Source of the DNA: Actinopolymorpha sp. NPDC004070
Lineage (GTDB): Bacteria; Actinomycetota; Actinomycetes; Propionibacteriales; Actinopolymorphaceae
DNA length: 17,300 nt
Assembly (NCBI RefSeq): GCF_040610475.1
Contig: NZ_JBEXMJ010000025.1
Coordinates: 1-17,300, forward strand
Direction: 5' to 3'
How positions within the stretch are numbered: position 1 is the stretch's first letter; each line of letters starts with the position of its first letter. Made by a program: the position numbers and the translations under genes. Of this stretch, positions 5,801 to 13,165 are shown one piece after another. The notes under the pieces are model-generated. The model saw nothing but the letters and a program-made list of their open reading frames with translations, was not told the origin of the DNA and made no database searches.

Positions 5801-6661
5801 ATGGCAGACCAGAACACCGACGGTTTCTACACCAACCTCAGCTGCGGCGCGCTCGGGATCAAGCCGGGCTTCGAGGCCGCCGTCGACCTCGCGATCGAGT
5901 TCGGCTTCGGGGCGGTCGAGCCGGACGTCGGCTACCTCACCTCCTCACCCGCCGAGCAGGTCGAGGGGCTGCGATCGCGGCTCGCCGAGCACGGCGTGAA
6001 GTGGGGGAACGCCGGCCTGCCGGTCGACCTGAACGCGAACGCGGCGGCGTTCGCCTCCCAGCTGGACGCGCTGAACGACCAGGCCGTCCGGCTGGCGTCG
6101 TACGGCATCGACCGGGTGGGCACCTGGATCCGGCCGATGAGCAACACGCTGACCTACCGGCGCAACTTCCGCCGGCACGCCGAGCGGATCGCGCTCGTGG
6201 ACGAGATCCTGGCCGGTGCCGGGGTGCGGTTCGGGCTGGAGTACGTCGGACCCAAGTCGTTCTGGAGCACCGAGCTGTACCCCTTCGTGCACACCCTCGC
6301 CGAGGCGCGCGAGCTCATCGACGCCGTGGGCAGCCCCAACGTCGGCCTCATCCTGGACACCTTCCACTGGTACACCTCCGGTGAGTCCGCGGCCGACATC
6401 GCCGAACTGTCCGCGCAGGAGGTGGTGGCCGTCGACCTCAACGACGCGCCCACCGGTCTGGAGCGTGACCAGCAGCAGGACGGTCAGCGCATGTTGCCCG
6501 GCGCGACCGGGGTGATCGACGTGGCCGGTTTCGTGGGTGCCCTGCGCAAGATCGGGTACGTCGGGCCGGTCAAGGTCGAGCCGTTCAACGCGGAGCTGCG
6601 GGCCATGGCTCCGCGTGACGCGGTGGCCAAGACCGCCGAGTCGCTGACCGCCGTTCTGTAG
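5801..6661 (+). CDS. TIM-barrel sugar phosphate isomerase/epimerase-like protein
   Basis: A 286-residue xylose-isomerase-like TIM barrel (AP endonuclease 2 superfamily), normally metal-dependent enzymes that isomerise or epimerise sugars, inositol derivatives or keto-acids. Candidate metal ligands sit at strand ends: Glu147 (FGLEYVG), Asp186 and His189 (LILDTFHW), Asp212 (VVAVDLNDAP) and Glu260 (VKVEPFN). The third position is usually His (as in VHxND), so Asp212 is noteworthy. The ATG at 5801 has GGAGAG (5785-5790) upstream; a longer in-frame start at 5624 would add 59 residues of unlikely sequence. It stands alone between the methyltransferase and etfB and ends in a hairpin (6685-6712). Family is clear; substrate unknown. 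Confidence 0.82.
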   Translation: MADQNTDGFYTNLSCGALGIKPGFEAAVDLAIEFGFGAVEPDVGYLTSSPAEQVEGLRSRLAEHGVKWGNAGLPVDLNANAAAFASQLDALNDQAVRLASYGIDRVGTWIRPMSNTLTYRRNFRRHAERIALVDEILAGAGVRFGLEYVGPKSFWSTELYPFVHTLAEARELIDAVGSPNVGLILDTFHWYTSGESAADIAELSAQEVVAVDLNDAPTGLERDQQQDGQRMLPGATGVIDVAGFVGALRKIGYVGPVKVEPFNAELRAMAPRDAVAKTAESLTAVL

Positions 6662-6684
6662 GACGCCTCGTACGCACGCCGGGT

Positions 6685-6712
6685 CCCGGGGAGGGCGCTC
6701 GTGCTCCCCGGG
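6685..6712 (+). terminator. Hairpin terminator after the TIM-barrel gene
   Basis: CCCGGGGAG (6685-6693) pairs perfectly with CTCCCCGGG (6704-6712) over a 10-nt loop, 24 bp after the stop codon. No T-run follows. Confidence 0.6.
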
Positions 6713-6720
6713 TGCCTGGC

Positions 6721-6751
6721 GGTTGCCCGCGAAGCTACTCACGGGTAACCT
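6721..6751 (+). promoter_or_regulatory. etfBA promoter with overlapping dyad
   Basis: TTGCCC (6723-6728) and TAACCT (6746-6751) are separated by exactly 17 bp and would give a leader of about 77 nt. GGTTGCCCG (6721-6729) and CGGGTAACC (6742-6750) form an inverted repeat matching at 8 of 9 positions that covers both boxes, and TACTCACGGGTA (6736-6747) is a second near-palindrome (10 of 12). Repression by a fatty-acid or acyl-CoA responsive TetR-type protein is a guess from this layout. Confidence 0.45.
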
Positions 6752-6834
6752 CGCGCCAGTCGGGTAGGTCCCGTCTACGGTTGGGGCGGAACCCCAGGCG
6801 AGCCAAGGACGCGAGTGAGGAGCCGGACGCGAGC

Positions 6835-7626
6835 ATGAACATCGTGGTGTGTGTGAAGTACGTCCCGGACGCGACCGCGGAACGCGGCTTCGACGCCGGC
6901 GACCGGACCGTCGACCGGTCCGGCGTGCCCGGCCTGCTGTCGGAGCTGGACGAGTACGCCGTCGAGGCCGCCCTCAAGCTCGCCGACGCCGGCGACGCCG
7001 AGGTGACAGTCCTCACCGTCGGTCCCGCCGACGCCGCCGACGCGCTGAAGAAGAGCCTGCAGATGGGCGCGGGCAAGGCCGTGCATGTGCTCGACGACGC
7101 CATCCACGGCTCGGACTCGGTGGGCACGTCGCTGGTGTTGGCCGAGGCGGTCCGCAAGCTGGGCGCCGAGCAGCCGGTCGACCTCGTGCTGTGCGGGATG
7201 GCGTCCACCGACGGCAGCATGTCGGTGATCCCGGCGATGCTGGCCGAGCGGCTGGACCTGCCGCAGGTCACCTTCGCCAGTGAGCTCGAGGTCGGTGACG
7301 GCACGGTACGGATCCGCCGCGACGGCGAGGCCGCCACCGAGACCGTCGAGGCCTCCCTGCCGGCCGTGGTCTCGGTCACCGACCAGGCCAACGAGCCCCG
7401 CTACCCGTCGTTCAAGGGCATCATGGCGGCGAAGAAGAAGCCGGTGCAGACCTGGAGCCTCGCCGACCTCGGCGTCGACGCCGGTGCCGTCGGCCTGGCC
7501 GCCGCATGGACCGCGGTCGACTCCTTCGAGGCCCGGCCGCCGCGGCAGAAGGGCACGGTCGTCACCGACGAGGGCGACGGCGGGCAGCGGCTCGTGGCGT
7601 ACCTCGCCGAGCAGCGGTTCGTCTGA
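6835..7626 (+). CDS. etfB: Electron transfer flavoprotein subunit beta
   Basis: A 263-residue ETF beta subunit, which binds structural AMP and, with the alpha subunit, accepts electrons from acyl-CoA and related dehydrogenases and passes them to ETF:quinone oxidoreductase. It opens with MNIVVCVKYVPD, has the nucleotide-binding segment CGMASTDGSMSVIPAMLAERL (residues 120-140) and ends the core with the ETF beta signature NEPRYPSFKGIMAAKKK (186-202), the recognition loop for partner dehydrogenases. The ATG at 6835 is used because family members begin exactly there; GTGAGGAG lies about 12 nt upstream. Length is normal. It is followed after 106 bp by etfA, in the conserved order beta then alpha, next to iscS-mnmA as in other actinobacteria. 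Confidence 0.97.
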   Translation: MNIVVCVKYVPDATAERGFDAGDRTVDRSGVPGLLSELDEYAVEAALKLADAGDAEVTVLTVGPADAADALKKSLQMGAGKAVHVLDDAIHGSDSVGTSLVLAEAVRKLGAEQPVDLVLCGMASTDGSMSVIPAMLAERLDLPQVTFASELEVGDGTVRIRRDGEAATETVEASLPAVVSVTDQANEPRYPSFKGIMAAKKKPVQTWSLADLGVDAGAVGLAAAWTAVDSFEARPPRQKGTVVTDEGDGGQRLVAYLAEQRFV

Positions 7627-7732
7627 TCTGCCGCGACCTGCCGCGAGACCTGCCGCAAGCTGCCGAAGACCTTCGACCACCGATCCGGGTACGGGCGACC
7701 GACCGCGGGCGACTGCAAGGAAGCGTGCCGAA

Positions 7733-8695
7733 ATGAGCGAGATCCTGGTTCTCGTCGACCACGTCGACGGGGTCGTACGCAAGACCACCACCGAGCTGCT
7801 GACCATGGCGCGGCGCCTCGGCGAACCCTACGCGGTGTTCGTCGGCAGCGGCTACGAGCAGGCCAGGGACACCCTGGCGACGTACGGCGCCCAGAAGGTC
7901 TACCTGCTGGAGCAGCCGGAGCTGACCGACCACCTCGTGGCACCGAAGGCGGAGGCGCTGGCCCAGCTCGCCGAGCGCGCCACGCCGGCCGCGATCATGC
8001 TGGCCTCCGGCGCGGAGGGCAAGGAGATCGCCGGGCGGCTGGCGATCAAGCTCGCGTCCGGCGTCCTCACCGACGTCGTGGACGTGCAGCCCGGTGACGG
8101 CACGGTCGTCGCCACCCAGGCGGTGTTCGCCGGCAACTACACCGTCCGGTCCCGGGTCACCCACGGCACGCCGATCCTGACCGTCAAGCCCAACTCCGCC
8201 ACGCCCGAACCCGCACCCGCCCAGCCGGTGGAGGAGAAGACCGACGTCACGGTGTCGGACCGGGCCCGGGCCGCGCGGGTGGTGGAGCGTTCGCCGCGCA
8301 CCCAGACCGGGCGCCCGGAGCTGACCGAGGCGGCGATCGTCGTCTCCGGTGGCCGCGGCGTCGGCTCGGCGGACAACTTCGCCGTCGTCGAGGGGCTCGC
8401 CGACGCGCTCGGCGGCGCGGTCGGCGCGTCCCGCGCCGCCGTGGACGCCGGTTGGTACCCCCACGCGTACCAGGTGGGCCAGACGGGCAAGACCGTCTCC
8501 CCGCAGCTGTACCTCGCCGCCGGCATCTCCGGTGCGATCCAGCACCGGGCGGGCATGCAGACCTCGAAGACGATCGCGGTGGTCAACAAGGACCCGGAGG
8601 CGCCGATCTTCGAGATGGCCGACTTCGGCGTCGTCGGCGACCTGCACGCGGTGCTGCCGCAGGCGACCGAGGAGGTCAACCGCCGCAAGGGCTGA
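7733..8695 (+). CDS. etfA: Electron transfer flavoprotein subunit alpha
   Basis: A 320-residue ETF alpha subunit holding the redox-active FAD. Domain I covers residues 1-190 and domain II (FAD-binding) 200-320, with SGGRGVGSADNF (205-216), Arg234 in GASRAAVDAG, VGQTGKTV (248-255) and the signature LYLAAGISGAIQHRAG (259-274), then INKD-type VNKDPEAPIFEMADFGVVGD. A Pro/Ala/Glu-rich linker lies at residues 155-172. ATG at 7733 is preceded by AAGGAAG (7717-7723). The 106-bp gap after etfB contains four imperfect CTGCCGC repeats but no terminator, so the two are probably co-transcribed. A very strong hairpin follows 33 bp after the stop. Confidence 0.97.
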   Translation: MSEILVLVDHVDGVVRKTTTELLTMARRLGEPYAVFVGSGYEQARDTLATYGAQKVYLLEQPELTDHLVAPKAEALAQLAERATPAAIMLASGAEGKEIAGRLAIKLASGVLTDVVDVQPGDGTVVATQAVFAGNYTVRSRVTHGTPILTVKPNSATPEPAPAQPVEEKTDVTVSDRARAARVVERSPRTQTGRPELTEAAIVVSGGRGVGSADNFAVVEGLADALGGAVGASRAAVDAGWYPHAYQVGQTGKTVSPQLYLAAGISGAIQHRAGMQTSKTIAVVNKDPEAPIFEMADFGVVGDLHAVLPQATEEVNRRKG

Positions 8696-8728
8696 CCGGC
8701 GAGAGCGACGCACCGGGCATTGCACCCG

Positions 8729-8773
8729 GCGAACGCCGGTCCACGCGGGCTGACCGCGTGGACCGGCGTTCGC
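8729..8773 (+). terminator. Very strong terminator of the etfBA operon
   Basis: A perfect 20-bp stem (8729-8748 with 8754-8773, arm GCGAACGCCGGTCCACGCGG) closes a 5-nt loop GCTGA. No T-run follows. Its right arm reaches into the -35 region of the next promoter. Confidence 0.85.
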
Positions 8774-8792
8774 ACGTCGTGCGCCCAGCCGG

Positions 8793-8798
8793 TACGGT
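8793..8798 (+). promoter_or_regulatory. -10 box of the thiamine salvage operon
   Basis: TACGGT lies just upstream of the TPP aptamer and would start transcription near 8805, where the P1 helix of the aptamer begins. The -35 region (TTCGCA or TCGCAC, around 8769-8775) is weak and falls in the right arm of the etfBA terminator. Confidence 0.4.
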
Positions 8799-8803
8799 CG
8801 GAC

Positions 8804-8886
8804 GCAGTGACGCGGGGTGTCCCGTACGCCGGGACTGAGATCACACCCGTCGAACCTGATCCAGATCATGCTGGCGAAGGGACTGT
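8804..8886 (+). promoter_or_regulatory. TPP riboswitch (THI element)
   Basis: The conserved thiamine pyrophosphate aptamer is recognisable: CGGGGTG (8813-8819), CTGAGA (8835-8840, pyrimidine sensor loop), ACACCCG (8843-8849), GAACCTGATC (8852-8861, pyrophosphate side), and GCGAAGGGA (8874-8882). P1 closes by CAGT (8805-8808) with ACTG (8882-8885). The thiM ATG follows only 7 nt after P1, so no separate terminator or anti-terminator fits; AAGGGA (8877-8882) inside the aptamer is the only plausible ribosome binding site. TPP binding would thus block translation directly. The aptamer identity is firm, the mechanism inferred. Confidence 0.95.
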
Positions 8887-8892
8887 CGCGCG

Positions 8893-9702
8893 ATGGTCAC
8901 GACCACGTCTGTCACCGCGGACGCCGTAGCGGGGGTACGCGAGGACCTCCGCGACCAGGCGCCGCTGGTGCACTGCCTCACCAATCTCGTCGTCGCCAAC
9001 TTCACCGCCAACGCCCTGCTCGCCGCGGGCGCGTCACCGGCGATGACCGACACCCCCGAGGACGCGCAGGTGCTCGCCGCCGGCGCCGGTGCGGTGCTGG
9101 TCAACCTCGGTACGGTCACCCACGCCTCGGCCGAGGGCATGCGGGCGTCGGTGACGTCGGCCGCCCGGGCCGGGCGGCCGTGGGTGCTCGACCCCGTGGC
9201 CGCCGGTCCGCTGCCGTGGCGTACCGCCCTGGCAGGTGACCTGCTCGCGCTCGCACCGCCCGCGGTCGTACGGGGGAACGCCTCGGAGGTGCTCGCCCTG
9301 ACCGGCGGCGCCGGTGGCCGCGGCGTGGAGTCGACCGCCGATCCGGAGCAGGCGTGGCCGGCCGCCCGGTCGCTGGCCGGAACGTACGGCCTGACGGTGG
9401 CGGTGAGCGGCCCGGTCGACCTGCTCACCGACGGCGAACGCACCGTACGGATCGCCAACGGCCATCCGCTGATGACCCGGGTCACCGGTGTCGGCTGCGT
9501 GCTCGGCGCGCTCACCGCCGGCTGCCTCGCGGTGACCGGGGACGCCCTGCTGGCCGCCACCGCGGCGACGGTGCTGCTCACTCTCGCCGGAGAGGCGGCG
9601 GCCGCGCGGGCGCCGCGGCCCGGGTCGTTCGCCACCGCGTTGCTGGACGAGCTGGACGCCACCGGCGCCGACCGGATCCGCGCCGCCGCAAGGCTGGGTT
9701 GA
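8893..9702 (+). CDS. thiM: Hydroxyethylthiazole kinase
   Basis: A 269-residue kinase of the ribokinase-like fold that phosphorylates salvaged 4-methyl-5-(2-hydroxyethyl)thiazole with ATP. Recognisable landmarks are PLVHCLTN (residues 24-31, substrate site), ASPAMTD (47-53), the RGNASE motif (127-132) that coordinates metal and ATP, and TGVGC with Cys202 at the catalytic position. ATG at 8893 lies 10 nt after the AAGGGA of the TPP aptamer. It is the first gene of thiM-thiE-thiD-tenA and directly under TPP control. Length is normal for the family. Confidence 0.96.
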   Translation: MVTTTSVTADAVAGVREDLRDQAPLVHCLTNLVVANFTANALLAAGASPAMTDTPEDAQVLAAGAGAVLVNLGTVTHASAEGMRASVTSAARAGRPWVLDPVAAGPLPWRTALAGDLLALAPPAVVRGNASEVLALTGGAGGRGVESTADPEQAWPAARSLAGTYGLTVAVSGPVDLLTDGERTVRIANGHPLMTRVTGVGCVLGALTAGCLAVTGDALLAATAATVLLTLAGEAAAARAPRPGSFATALLDELDATGADRIRAAARLG

Positions 9703-9707
9703 CACCG

Positions 9708-10364
9708 ATGGGCGACCATCCGGGCGGGGCGCTCGACCTCTCGCTCTACCTCGTCACCGACGCCGCGCTGTGTGGCCCGCGCGGGGTGGCCGCGACGGTG
9801 CGGGACGCCGTTGCCGGCGGGGTGAGTGCCGTACAGCTGCGCGACCCGGGCGCCACGACCCGGGACCTGCTCCGTACCGGCGCGCAGGTGCGCGAGGTGC
9901 TCGCCGGGACCGGCGTACCCCTGTTCGTGAACGACCGTGCCGACGTCGCGTACGCGCTCAGTGCGGACGGCGTCCACCTCGGCCAGTCCGACCTGCCGCC
10001 GGAGCACGCGCGCGACCTGCTCGGGCCGGGTGCGTGGATCGGGCTGTCCGTGCACGCTCCTGGCCACCTCGACGGCGCGCTCACACTGCCGCCGGGGACC
10101 GTGGACTACCTCGGCGTGGGCCCGGTCTTCGCCCAGACGACGAAGGCGGACGCGGCGTCGCCGGGCGGCCTGGCCCTTCTCGCCGACCTCGTCGCCACTG
10201 CCGCCGCGGCGGGCCTGCCCTGCGTGGCGATCGGCGGCATCGGCCCGGACAACGCCGCCGCCGTGCGCGCCACCGGCGTGGCCGGGATCGCGGTGGTGAG
10301 CGCGGTGTGCGGCCGGCCCGACCCAGCGGCGGCCGCCCGAGCCCTGCGTACGGAGGTTCGATGA
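9708..10364 (+). CDS. thiE: Thiamine-phosphate synthase
   Basis: A 218-residue TIM-barrel enzyme that condenses hydroxymethylpyrimidine pyrophosphate with thiazole phosphate to give thiamine phosphate. Visible motifs in order: LYLVTD (13-18), QLRDP (43-47), VNDR (74-77), GVHLGQSD (88-95), YLGVGPVFAQTTK (134-146), IGGIG (175-179) and VVSA (196-199). The usual QLREK has Lys replaced by Pro47, a change in the pyrophosphate-binding loop seen as a departure from the textbook motif. The ATG at 9708 follows the thiM stop by 5 nt, and its stop overlaps the thiD start as ATGA, so translation is probably coupled. Confidence 0.95.
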   Translation: MGDHPGGALDLSLYLVTDAALCGPRGVAATVRDAVAGGVSAVQLRDPGATTRDLLRTGAQVREVLAGTGVPLFVNDRADVAYALSADGVHLGQSDLPPEHARDLLGPGAWIGLSVHAPGHLDGALTLPPGTVDYLGVGPVFAQTTKADAASPGGLALLADLVATAAAAGLPCVAIGGIGPDNAAAVRATGVAGIAVVSAVCGRPDPAAAARALRTEVR

Positions 10365-11185
10365 CCGCTCACGTGCCCGTCGCCCTGACCATCGCCACCA
10401 GCGACCCTTCCGGTGGCGCGGGGATCCAGGCCGACCTGAAGACGTTCTCCGCCCTCGGCGCCTACGGCACCGCCGTCCTGGTGGCGCTGACAGCGCAGAA
10501 CACCCGCGGCGTCACCGGCATCCACGTCGTCCCGCCGGCGTTCGTCGCCGAGCAGGTGGACACCCTCGTCGCCGACGTCCGCGTGGACGCGGTGAAGGTC
10601 GGCATGCTCGCCGACGCCACGGTCGTGCACACGGTCGCGGACGCGCTCCGCCGCCACCGGGATCGGCTCCCGTCGGTGGTGCTCGACCCGGTGATGGTCG
10701 CCTCCAGCGGGGACCGGCTGCTCACCGAGGACGCGGTCGCGGTCGTGCGGACCGACCTGCTCCCGCTGGCCGCCCTGGTGACCCCGAACCTCCCCGAGGC
10801 CGCCGCCCTCCTGGACACCTCGCCGGCCCGCACGCCCGCCGAGGTGGAACGCCAGGCCGCTGACCTACTGGCTCTCGGCGTACCCCGGGTCCTGCTGAAG
10901 GGCGGGCACGGCGAGGACCCGGAGGAGTCCGCCGACCTGTACGCCGACGCCGACGGCGTGCAGTGGCTGCGGGCGCCCCGGATCCGCACCCGGCACACCC
11001 ACGGCACGGGTTGCACACTTTCCTCCGCGATTGCCGCACTGCGTCCCCAGCGGCCGGACTGGCGTACCGCCGTCGGCGATGCCAAGGACTACCTGACCGG
11101 CGCGCTGGCCGCGGCCGACTCCCTCGACGTCGGCGGGGGACACGGGCCGGTGCACCACTTCCACGCCTGGCGGGGATCGTGGTGA
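10361..11185 (+). CDS. thiD: Hydroxymethylpyrimidine / phosphomethylpyrimidine kinase
   Basis: A 274-residue bifunctional kinase of the ribokinase fold that phosphorylates HMP to HMP-P and then HMP-PP, the substrate of ThiE. The N-terminus [27 protein letters not shown] type sequence (10-36) binds [13 protein letters not shown] (108-117) and TPNLPEA (141-147) line the site; [15 protein letters not shown] (212-226) is the anion hole with catalytic Cys218. CGGAGG (10351-10356) precedes the ATG, which overlaps the thiE stop by 4 nt. It lacks any fused ThiE or TenA domain; those functions are separate genes on either side. Confidence 0.96.
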   Translation: MTAHVPVALTIATSDPSGGAGIQADLKTFSALGAYGTAVLVALTAQNTRGVTGIHVVPPAFVAEQVDTLVADVRVDAVKVGMLADATVVHTVADALRRHRDRLPSVVLDPVMVASSGDRLLTEDAVAVVRTDLLPLAALVTPNLPEAAALLDTSPARTPAEVERQAADLLALGVPRVLLKGGHGEDPEESADLYADADGVQWLRAPRIRTRHTHGTGCTLSSAIAALRPQRPDWRTAVGDAKDYLTGALAAADSLDVGGGHGPVHHFHAWRGSW

Positions 11186-11865
11186 CGGCGGCCACCGTGG
11201 AGAACGGATCGACGGGGTTCTGCGCGGACGCCTGGGCGGCCACCGCGAAGACCCGAGCGGCGATCGACGCGCTGCCGTTCGTGGTGACCCTCGGCGACGG
11301 CAGCCTGGACGGCGCGCGGTTCGCGTACTACCTCGCCCAGGACGCCTTCTACCTCGACGACTACGCCCGGGCGCTCGCGGCCGCCGCGGTGAAGGCGCCG
11401 AACAGCGCGGACCTCGCGTTCTTCGCGAAGTCCGCGCACACCGCGATCGAGGTCGAACAGGACCTGCACCGCACGCACGTGCAGGACCTGGCCGGCTACC
11501 GGCGGTCTCCGACCTGCGTCGGCTACACGTCGTATCTCCTCGGCGTCGCGCACACCCGCGGCTACGCCGAGCTCGTCGCCGCGCTGCTGCCGTGCTTCCG
11601 GGTCTACCAGGACGTGGGGATGCGGCTGCTGGCGGCGGCCGGCGACCTCACCGGGCACCCGTACGGCGACTGGATCGGCACGTACGCCGACGAGGAGTTC
11701 GCCCGGTCCACCGCGCGGGTGTGCGAGATCGCCGACCGGGTGGCCGGCGGCGCCGACCCCGCCACGGTGGAACGCATGCACGAGGCGTACGCCCGGGCGA
11801 CGGCGTGGGAGTGGATGTTCTGGGACGCCGCGTGGCGGCAGGAGGGCTGGCCCGGGCAGGGCTGA
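11182..11865 (+). CDS. tenA: TenA-type aminopyrimidine aminohydrolase / thiaminase II
   Basis: A 227-residue all-helical protein that hydrolyses aminomethyl-aminopyrimidine from degraded thiamine to HMP, feeding ThiD. It belongs to the TenA_C class: Asp54 (AQDAFYL), Tyr116 (GYTSYLL), Cys138 in LLPCFRVY, Tyr142 and Glu210 in WEWMFWD match the B. subtilis catalytic set (Asp44, Tyr112, Cys135, Tyr139, Glu205). The GTG at 11182 overlaps the thiD stop as GTGA; a GTG codon directly before it (11179) is an equal alternative. It is the last gene of the TPP-controlled operon. Together with thiM, thiE and thiD it makes a complete salvage route; thiC, thiG and thiazole synthesis genes are not in this window. 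Confidence 0.93.
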   Translation: MTAATVENGSTGFCADAWAATAKTRAAIDALPFVVTLGDGSLDGARFAYYLAQDAFYLDDYARALAAAAVKAPNSADLAFFAKSAHTAIEVEQDLHRTHVQDLAGYRRSPTCVGYTSYLLGVAHTRGYAELVAALLPCFRVYQDVGMRLLAAAGDLTGHPYGDWIGTYADEEFARSTARVCEIADRVAGGADPATVERMHEAYARATAWEWMFWDAAWRQEGWPGQG

Positions 11866-11932
11866 CCGGCAGGCGGCCGTCGCCGGGGCCGGCCGCCGAC
11901 CGGCGGGTGGAACGGGTGTCGGTGGTGGTCAT

Positions 11933-11938
11933 TACGCT
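11933..11938 (+). promoter_or_regulatory. Leaderless -10 box for iscS
   Basis: TACGCT ends 9 nt before the ATG at 11948, and no Shine-Dalgarno sequence is visible between. The iscS-mnmA pair therefore seems to have its own leaderless promoter independent of the TPP riboswitch upstream. No clear -35 box. Confidence 0.45.
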
Positions 11939-11947
11939 GGACCCGCG

Positions 11948-13165
11948 ATGACGGCACCTCACATCTACCTCGATCATGCCGCGACCACCCCGATGCTTCC
12001 GGAAGCTGTGGCCGCGATGACCGCCCAGCTCTCCCGGCTGGGCAACGCATCGTCCCTGCACGCCTCCGGCCGGGCCGCCCGGCGGCTGGTGGAGGAGTCC
12101 CGGGAGTCGGTGGCCGCGGCGCTCGGCGCCCGGCCCTCGGAGATCGTCTTCACCGGTGGCGGCACCGAGGCGGACAACCTCGCGGTCAAGGGCCTGTTCT
12201 GGGCGCGCCGGGCCGCCGACCCACGCCGGCGGCGGGTGCTGGCCAGCTCCGTCGAGCACCACGCGGTGCTCGACTCGGTGCGCTGGCTGGGTTCGTTCGC
12301 CGGGGCCGAGGTGGAGTTGCTGCCGGTCGACCAGGACGGCCGGATCGACGTGGCCGCCCTGCGGGCGAGCGTCGAGGCCGAACCCGAGTCGGTGGCGCTG
12401 CTCACCGTGATGTGGGCCAACAACGAGGTCGGCACCGTCCAGCCGGTCGCCGAGGTCGTCGAGCTGGCCAGGCGTTACGGCATACCCGTGCACTCCGACG
12501 CCGTGCAGGCGGTCGGCCAGCTGCCCGTCGACTTCGCCGCCTCCGGCCTGGACGCGATGACGGTGACCGGGCACAAGCTCGGCGGCCCGGTCGGCGTGGG
12601 AGCGCTGGTGGTCCGGCGCCAGGTCGACCTGGTGCCGCTGCTACACGGTGGGGGACAGGAACGCGACGTCCGCTCCGGCACGCTCGACGTGGCCGCGATC
12701 GCCGCGTTCGCCGTCGCCGTCGAGGCCGCCGCGGCCGGCCGGGAGCAGCTCGCCGACCGGCTGGCCGGGCTGCGGGCCGAGCTGGTCGACCAGATCCTCA
12801 CCGCGGTGCCCGACGCCGAGCTCAACGGCGACCCCGGCATCGCTCACCCCGACTCCGGCGGCCGGCTGCCCGGCAACGCGCACTTCTCCTTCCCCGGTTG
12901 CGAGGGCGACTCGCTGTTGCTGCTGCTGGACGCGCGCGGCATCGAGTGCTCCACCGGCTCGGCGTGCTCGGCGGGAGTGGCCGAGCCGAGCCACGTGCTG
13001 CTGGCGATGGGCCGCGACGAGGAGCGCGCCCGCGGGTCGCTGCGGTTCAGCCTGGGCCACACCTCCACCCACGCCGACGTCGAAGCGCTCGGCGCGGCCA
13101 TCGGCCCGGTGGTGGAACGCGCCCGCACCGCGGGTCTGGTCAACGTGAGCGGAGGCAGGAACTGA
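11948..13165 (+). CDS. iscS: Cysteine desulfurase (NifS/IscS class)
   Basis: A 405-residue PLP enzyme that converts cysteine to alanine and holds the sulfur as a persulfide. Landmarks: [10 protein letters not shown] (7-16), [11 protein letters not shown] (69-79), EHHAVL with His104, [16 protein letters not shown] (Asp184, Gln187, PLP contacts), [10 protein letters not shown] with Lys210 forming the Schiff base, and STGSAC with catalytic Cys340 on the mobile loop. The class I layout and the directly overlapping mnmA (TGATG junction) point to sulfur delivery for tRNA thiolation; Fe-S cluster or thiamine sulfur supply is also possible. In M. tuberculosis the same pair is Rv3025c-Rv3024c. The specific symbol is by class and context. 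Confidence 0.94.
   Translation: MTAPHIYLDHAATTPMLPEAVAAMTAQLSRLGNASSLHASGRAARRLVEESRESVAAALGARPSEIVFTGGGTEADNLAVKGLFWARRAADPRRRRVLASSVEHHAVLDSVRWLGSFAGAEVELLPVDQDGRIDVAALRASVEAEPESVALLTVMWANNEVGTVQPVAEVVELARRYGIPVHSDAVQAVGQLPVDFAASGLDAMTVTGHKLGGPVGVGALVVRRQVDLVPLLHGGGQERDVRSGTLDVAAIAAFAVAVEAAAAGREQLADRLAGLRAELVDQILTAVPDAELNGDPGIAHPDSGGRLPGNAHFSFPGCEGDSLLLLLDARGIECSTGSACSAGVAEPSHVLLAMGRDEERARGSLRFSLGHTSTHADVEALGAAIGPVVERARTAGLVNVSGGRN

Noticed and set aside
6712..6834. Longer start for etfB
   Set aside because: Would include the terminator and promoter; the family begins at MNIVVCVK.
7627..7732. CTGCCGC repeats between etfB and etfA as a CRISPR-like or structured RNA array
   Set aside because: Only four short imperfect copies with 2-5 nt between; best explained as simple low-complexity spacer sequence.
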